A stretch of DNA of 26,004 nucleotides from an uncultured Roseburia sp. (GTDB lineage: Bacteria > Bacillota > Clostridia > Lachnospirales > Lachnospiraceae), in NCBI GenBank assembly GCA_900550935.1, contig URUD01000041.1:1-26004 (forward strand), read 5' to 3'. Made by a program: the position numbers and the translations under genes. Shown here piece after piece: positions 23,355 through 26,004 of this stretch. The number at the start of each line of letters is the position of its first letter. Position 1 is the stretch's first letter. The notes under the pieces are model-generated. The model was given only the letters and a program-made list of their open reading frames with translations, was not told the DNA's origin and did no database searches.

Positions 23355-24155
23355 TCACTGCGCCTTACAGAGGATATCCACGGTATGCCCGCTTGCACCC
23401 ATCAGATCCATGCGCTCACATGTGGCAAAATGATAGGTAAGAAAATGTTCAAATTCTTCCTCGGTCAGGGCATTTAAGTAAGGACGCATATAATTGGCTG
23501 CGCCGTCTGCTGCGATGACCTGCAGTCTCGTAAAACCGCACCGGGCATTTAAGGCATCCATATCTTCCAGGCGCACCATACTGTAAAGCGGGTTTGCTGT
23601 TTTGGTGCAGTGGAAAGTGGAATCGAGCATACCCTGTTCCAGTGCCTCGGAAATATGACGCTCTTTAAACGCATAGGTTAAAACTGTAAATTCGTTCATA
23701 ATATAAGCGGCGAGGATCACACCGTCCGGCTTTAAGACACGTTTGGCTTCGGACAGGGCGGCAGCCTTTTCGTCTGTGCCGTGCAGGTGATAGAGCGGTC
23801 CAAAGACTAAAACGAGGTCAAAGCTTTCATCCGGAAAACGGGAGAGCTTCATGGCGTTACCCTGACAGGCATGGACGAGACTGCTCTTTTGCCTGAGGCG
23901 GCTTAAATTGTGTTTGACCAGTTCGACCGCAGTAACATCATAGCCCTCTTCGGCGAGTGGAATGGAATAACGTCCGGTGCCGGCACCCAGGTCTAAAATG
24001 CGGATCTCCTCTTTTTTACAGTGACGTTTTTCCTCAATCTGGGTAAGATATTTGTGGATATATTTCATAGAGGTAAGAAACTCCACCTGACCGTGACGGC
24101 TGTTCAGACGTTTCTCTTCATTAAATTTATTATAATAGGCTTCTAATTCAGTCAA
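23355..24155 (-). CDS. Class I SAM-dependent methyltransferase
   Basis: This 266-residue Rossmann-fold enzyme has the SAM loop ILDLGAGTGRYSIPLAEEGYDVTAVEL (motif I plus the acidic end of strand 2), CQGNAMKLSRFPDESFDLVLVFGPLYHL (motifs II-III) and EAKRVLKPDGVILAAYI (post-motif). The substrate is unknown, and small molecule, tRNA or lipid are all possible. The start is TTG at 24155: AAGGAG lies at 24163-24168, seven bases ahead. The ATG at 24191 would add twelve residues that include that ribosome site. Confidence 0.88.
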   Translation of the reverse strand: MTELEAYYNKFNEEKRLNSRHGQVEFLTSMKYIHKYLTQIEEKRHCKKEEIRILDLGAGTGRYSIPLAEEGYDVTAVELVKHNLSRLRQKSSLVHACQGNAMKLSRFPDESFDLVLVFGPLYHLHGTDEKAAALSEAKRVLKPDGVILAAYIMNEFTVLTYAFKERHISEALEQGMLDSTFHCTKTANPLYSMVRLEDMDALNARCGFTRLQVIAADGAANYMRPYLNALTEEEFEHFLTYHFATCERMDLMGASGHTVDILCKAQ

Positions 24156-24271
24156 AACAGTGCTCCTTTGCAAAAATAAATGATAAGCCAATTGTAAAAT
24201 ATGGAAGAGGGACTGTCAAATTATTCTTTTCAAATAATAAAAGTTATGATACAATGACAGGGCATATTTTA

Positions 24272-24345
24272 CGGGGTATGGCGTAGTTTGGTAGCGCGCA
24301 CGGCTGGGGGCCGTGAGGTCGCAGGTTCAAATCCTGTTACCCCGA
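24272..24345 (+). tRNA. tRNA-Pro (anticodon GGG)
   Basis: The acceptor stem is CGGGGTA/TACCCCG with discriminator A. The D arm has AGTTTGGTAGC. The anticodon stem CACGG/CCGTG encloses CTGGGGG, anticodon GGG. The T arm has GGTTCAAATCC. CCA is not encoded. TACAAT at 24250-24255 is a possible -10 box. The length is 74 bases. Confidence 0.96.
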
Positions 24346-24349
24346 TGAA

Positions 24350-24376
24350 AGACACCGGACGGAAGTCCGGTGTTTC
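24350..24376 (+). terminator. Hairpin after tRNA-Pro
   Basis: ACACCGGAC-GGAA-GTCCGGTGT forms a perfect stem, but only TTTCGC follows, so it is a weak terminator by the T-run rule. Confidence 0.65.
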
Positions 24377-24471
24377 GCATTATATTATTGCAAAATAGAA
24401 TGGAAAAGGGTAATATTTTAGGTATGATACAGGGTTTTGGTTGACTCAGACAGGATGAGGAGGAAACGCAG

Positions 24472-25368
24472 ATGAAGAGAATTGGAATGTTGACAAGCGG
24501 TGGTGACTGTCAGGCGTTAAATGCGGCAATGCGAGGCGTTGTAAAGGGACTTAGTGAGAATGTTGATGAATTAGAGGTCTATGGTTTCTTAAATGGTTAC
24601 AAAGGACTGATCTACGGCAATTACCGTCAGCTGACAGCTGCAGACTTTTCAGGGATACTGACAAAGGGTGGCACGATACTTGGCTCATCCAGACAGCCGT
24701 TCAAGCAGATGCGGATACCGGATGAAAACGGACTGGACAAGGTCGAGGCAATGAAGAGCACTTATAATAAGTTGAAACTGGACTGCCTGGTGATCCTTGG
24801 AGGAAACGGAACAGAAAAAACAGCCAATCTCCTCCGAGAAGAGGGATTAAATGTCATCCACCTTCCAAAGACTATTGATAATGATATTTATGGTACGGAT
24901 GTAACCTTCGGATTCCAGAGTGCGATTAATATTGCGACAGAGTGTATAGACTGTATCCACACGACCGCGGCATCCCACAACCGCGTATTTATCGTAGAAG
25001 TCATGGGACACAAGGTAGGATGGCTGACACTGTATGCCGGCATTGCGGGTGGAGCAGACATCATCTTATTACCGGAGATCCCTTATGATATTGAAAAAGT
25101 GATCGAAGCGATCAACAAAAGGACACATGCCGGAAAGGGATTTACCATCCTTGCGGTGGCAGAGGGGGCAATTTCCAAAGAGGATGCCATGCTTTCCAAG
25201 AAAGAATATAAAGAGAAGGTTAAGTATCAAGGTGTTAAAACGGAAGCTTCTCATAAGCAGCAGCATAATAAAACGGCTGTAAAAATAAGTTCAAGAAAAA
25301 GAGAAAGCGCACGAAATACGCAGAAACAGAATATTTATAAGGATATAGACGATGAAAGAATTGATTGA
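24472..25368 (+). CDS. pfkA: 6-phosphofructokinase, C-terminally disrupted
   Basis: The first 249 residues match the PfkA family: GGDCQALNAAMRGVVKG (10-26), GGTILGSSRQ (66-75), GGNGTEKTANLL (110-121), PKTIDNDIYGTDVTFGFQSA (132-151, the catalytic TIDND), MGHKVGWL (178-185), PEIPYD (201-206) and VAEGAISKEDA. Intact relatives continue for about another 100 residues, with the QRGG-type substrate loop. Here, from about nucleotide 25216, the frame instead runs into 50 very basic and polar residues (KTEASHKQQHNKTAVK...) with no resemblance to Pfk, ending 17 bases inside the next gene. The enzyme would lack part of its fructose 6-phosphate site. Bases after the break are clearly more AT-rich. The start ATG has GAGGAGG close by. 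The break could be a genomic rearrangement or a chimeric assembly join. Confidence 0.85.
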   Translation: MKRIGMLTSGGDCQALNAAMRGVVKGLSENVDELEVYGFLNGYKGLIYGNYRQLTAADFSGILTKGGTILGSSRQPFKQMRIPDENGLDKVEAMKSTYNKLKLDCLVILGGNGTEKTANLLREEGLNVIHLPKTIDNDIYGTDVTFGFQSAINIATECIDCIHTTAASHNRVFIVEVMGHKVGWLTLYAGIAGGADIILLPEIPYDIEKVIEAINKRTHAGKGFTILAVAEGAISKEDAMLSKKEYKEKVKYQGVKTEASHKQQHNKTAVKISSRKRESARNTQKQNIYKDIDDERID

Positions 25369-26004
25369 TTTGGTTAATGAACATTTAGATGAGTATCTGC
25401 AAATTACTTATCCGGAAGATATATTTAAGGCGATGAAATATACACTTATGCTTCCGGGAAAACGTTTGCGTCCGGTTATGTGTCTGGAAACTGCTAGAAT
25501 TTTAGGCTGTGATATTAAAAAGGTTATGCCGGCAGCATGTGCGATAGAAATGCTCCATGTGCAAAGCTTAATTCATGATGATTTGCCTTGTATGGATAAC
25601 GATGATTTTAGAAGGGGTAAACCATCTAATCATAAAATGTTCGGAGAGGCCAATGCTGTTCTTGCAGGCGATGCGCTTTTAACTTTTGCACCCCAGTTAA
25701 TTATTGAAAAATCAAAAGATTTATCAATGACTCAGATTGTAAGAATTTTACACGAGTATACAAAGTTCGCTGGTGCTTACGGACTTATTGCCGGCCAGGT
25801 GGTTGATATAGAGTCCGAAGGGGGTAAATATATTAAGTCTCAAGTAGAAACACTCGATTTTATTCATCTCAATAAAACTGCTGTTCTTTTCAGGCTTGCG
25901 GTAAGGATAGGTGCAATCGCAGCTGGTGCCGACGACGAAACTATAAATAAATTTGATGATTTTGCTAAAAAATTCGGACTGGCATTCCAGATATATGATG
26001 ATAT
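25352..26004 (+). CDS. ispA: Polyprenyl (farnesyl/geranylgeranyl) diphosphate synthase, 3' end cut by window
   Basis: The enzyme condenses isopentenyl diphosphate with allylic diphosphates. Visible marks are LPGKRLRPVMCLE (near 35-47), the first aspartate-rich motif DDLPCMDNDD followed by RRGKP (about 75-90), the AGQVVDIESEGG segment, and the start of the second aspartate-rich motif at the window end (FQIYDD). The ATG overlaps the end of the upstream frame by 17 bases. Codon choice favours A/T at third positions (ATT, ATA, TTA, CTT), unlike genes further left. The symbol follows the general family, and product chain length cannot be read. Confidence 0.88.
   Translation, partial: MKELIDLVNEHLDEYLQITYPEDIFKAMKYTLMLPGKRLRPVMCLETARILGCDIKKVMPAACAIEMLHVQSLIHDDLPCMDNDDFRRGKPSNHKMFGEANAVLAGDALLTFAPQLIIEKSKDLSMTQIVRILHEYTKFAGAYGLIAGQVVDIESEGGKYIKSQVETLDFIHLNKTAVLFRLAVRIGAIAAGADDETINKFDDFAKKFGLAFQIYDD

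Noticed and set aside
1..26004. CRISPR array, insertion sequence, prophage or defence island
   Set aside because: No regular short repeats with unique spacers, no transposase, integrase or phage proteins, and no restriction or toxin-antitoxin genes were seen.

Overview
The window looks like a mid-GC chromosomal segment of an anaerobic Firmicute of the Lachnospiraceae (Roseburia/Agathobacter-like). The signs are the protein repertoire (phosphotransacetylase, reverse rubrerythrin with PerR, DUF3793 and flavodoxin, a Lachnospiraceae-type DUF6128-like protein, a YitT protein), a long Gram-positive SRP RNA with an Alu domain, and many strong sigma-A type promoters and intrinsic terminators. The genus is an inference; no 16S gene is present.

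Layout. (1) 1-4085: the 3' part of a LysR-type regulator, then metE and metF, a methionine synthesis and one-carbon unit, closed by a 97-bp-period tandem repeat and a long bidirectional hairpin. (2) 4100-5164: reverse rubrerythrin and PerR on the minus strand, each with its own promoter and a palindrome at the transcription start, a peroxide-defence pair. (3) 5324-8201: a DUF6128-like protein, a GNAT acetyltransferase, tadA, the SRP RNA (its promoter lies inside the end of tadA) and a PsiE-like membrane protein. (4) 8411-11996: pta, then a minus-strand operon of a NhaD/CitMHS_2-type antiporter and a cytidylate-kinase-like protein with a long N-terminal extension. (5) 12248-15971: YitT, a large membrane protein of unknown function, and a UDPGP-type nucleotidyltransferase. 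(6) 16115-18105: a small alarmone synthetase, then DUF3793 and flavodoxin behind a promoter with two GTTAG-N6-CTAAC palindromes, probably an iron-responsive unit. (7) 18287-21170: csoR and a copper ATPase carrying a CopZ-like domain at its C terminus, behind a textbook CsoR operator. (8) 21303-24345: a methyl-accepting chemotaxis protein, tRNA-Ser(CGA), a SAM methyltransferase, and tRNA-Pro(GGG). (9) 24472-26004: a 6-phosphofructokinase that is intact for about 249 residues and then runs abruptly into AT-richer, unrelated sequence, which overlaps the start of a polyprenyl synthase (ispA-like) cut by the window end.

Most of the window is ordinary core metabolism. The points most worth a second look are the pfk break with its composition shift (genomic rearrangement or chimeric assembly), the CopA-CopZ fusion with a possible internal start, the paired operators flanking a leader hairpin ahead of DUF3793-flavodoxin, and the kinase-like/antiporter operon. 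I see no CRISPR array, IS element, phage, or obvious defence system. The gene-free gaps are all shorter than about 260 bases except where an RNA gene fills them.
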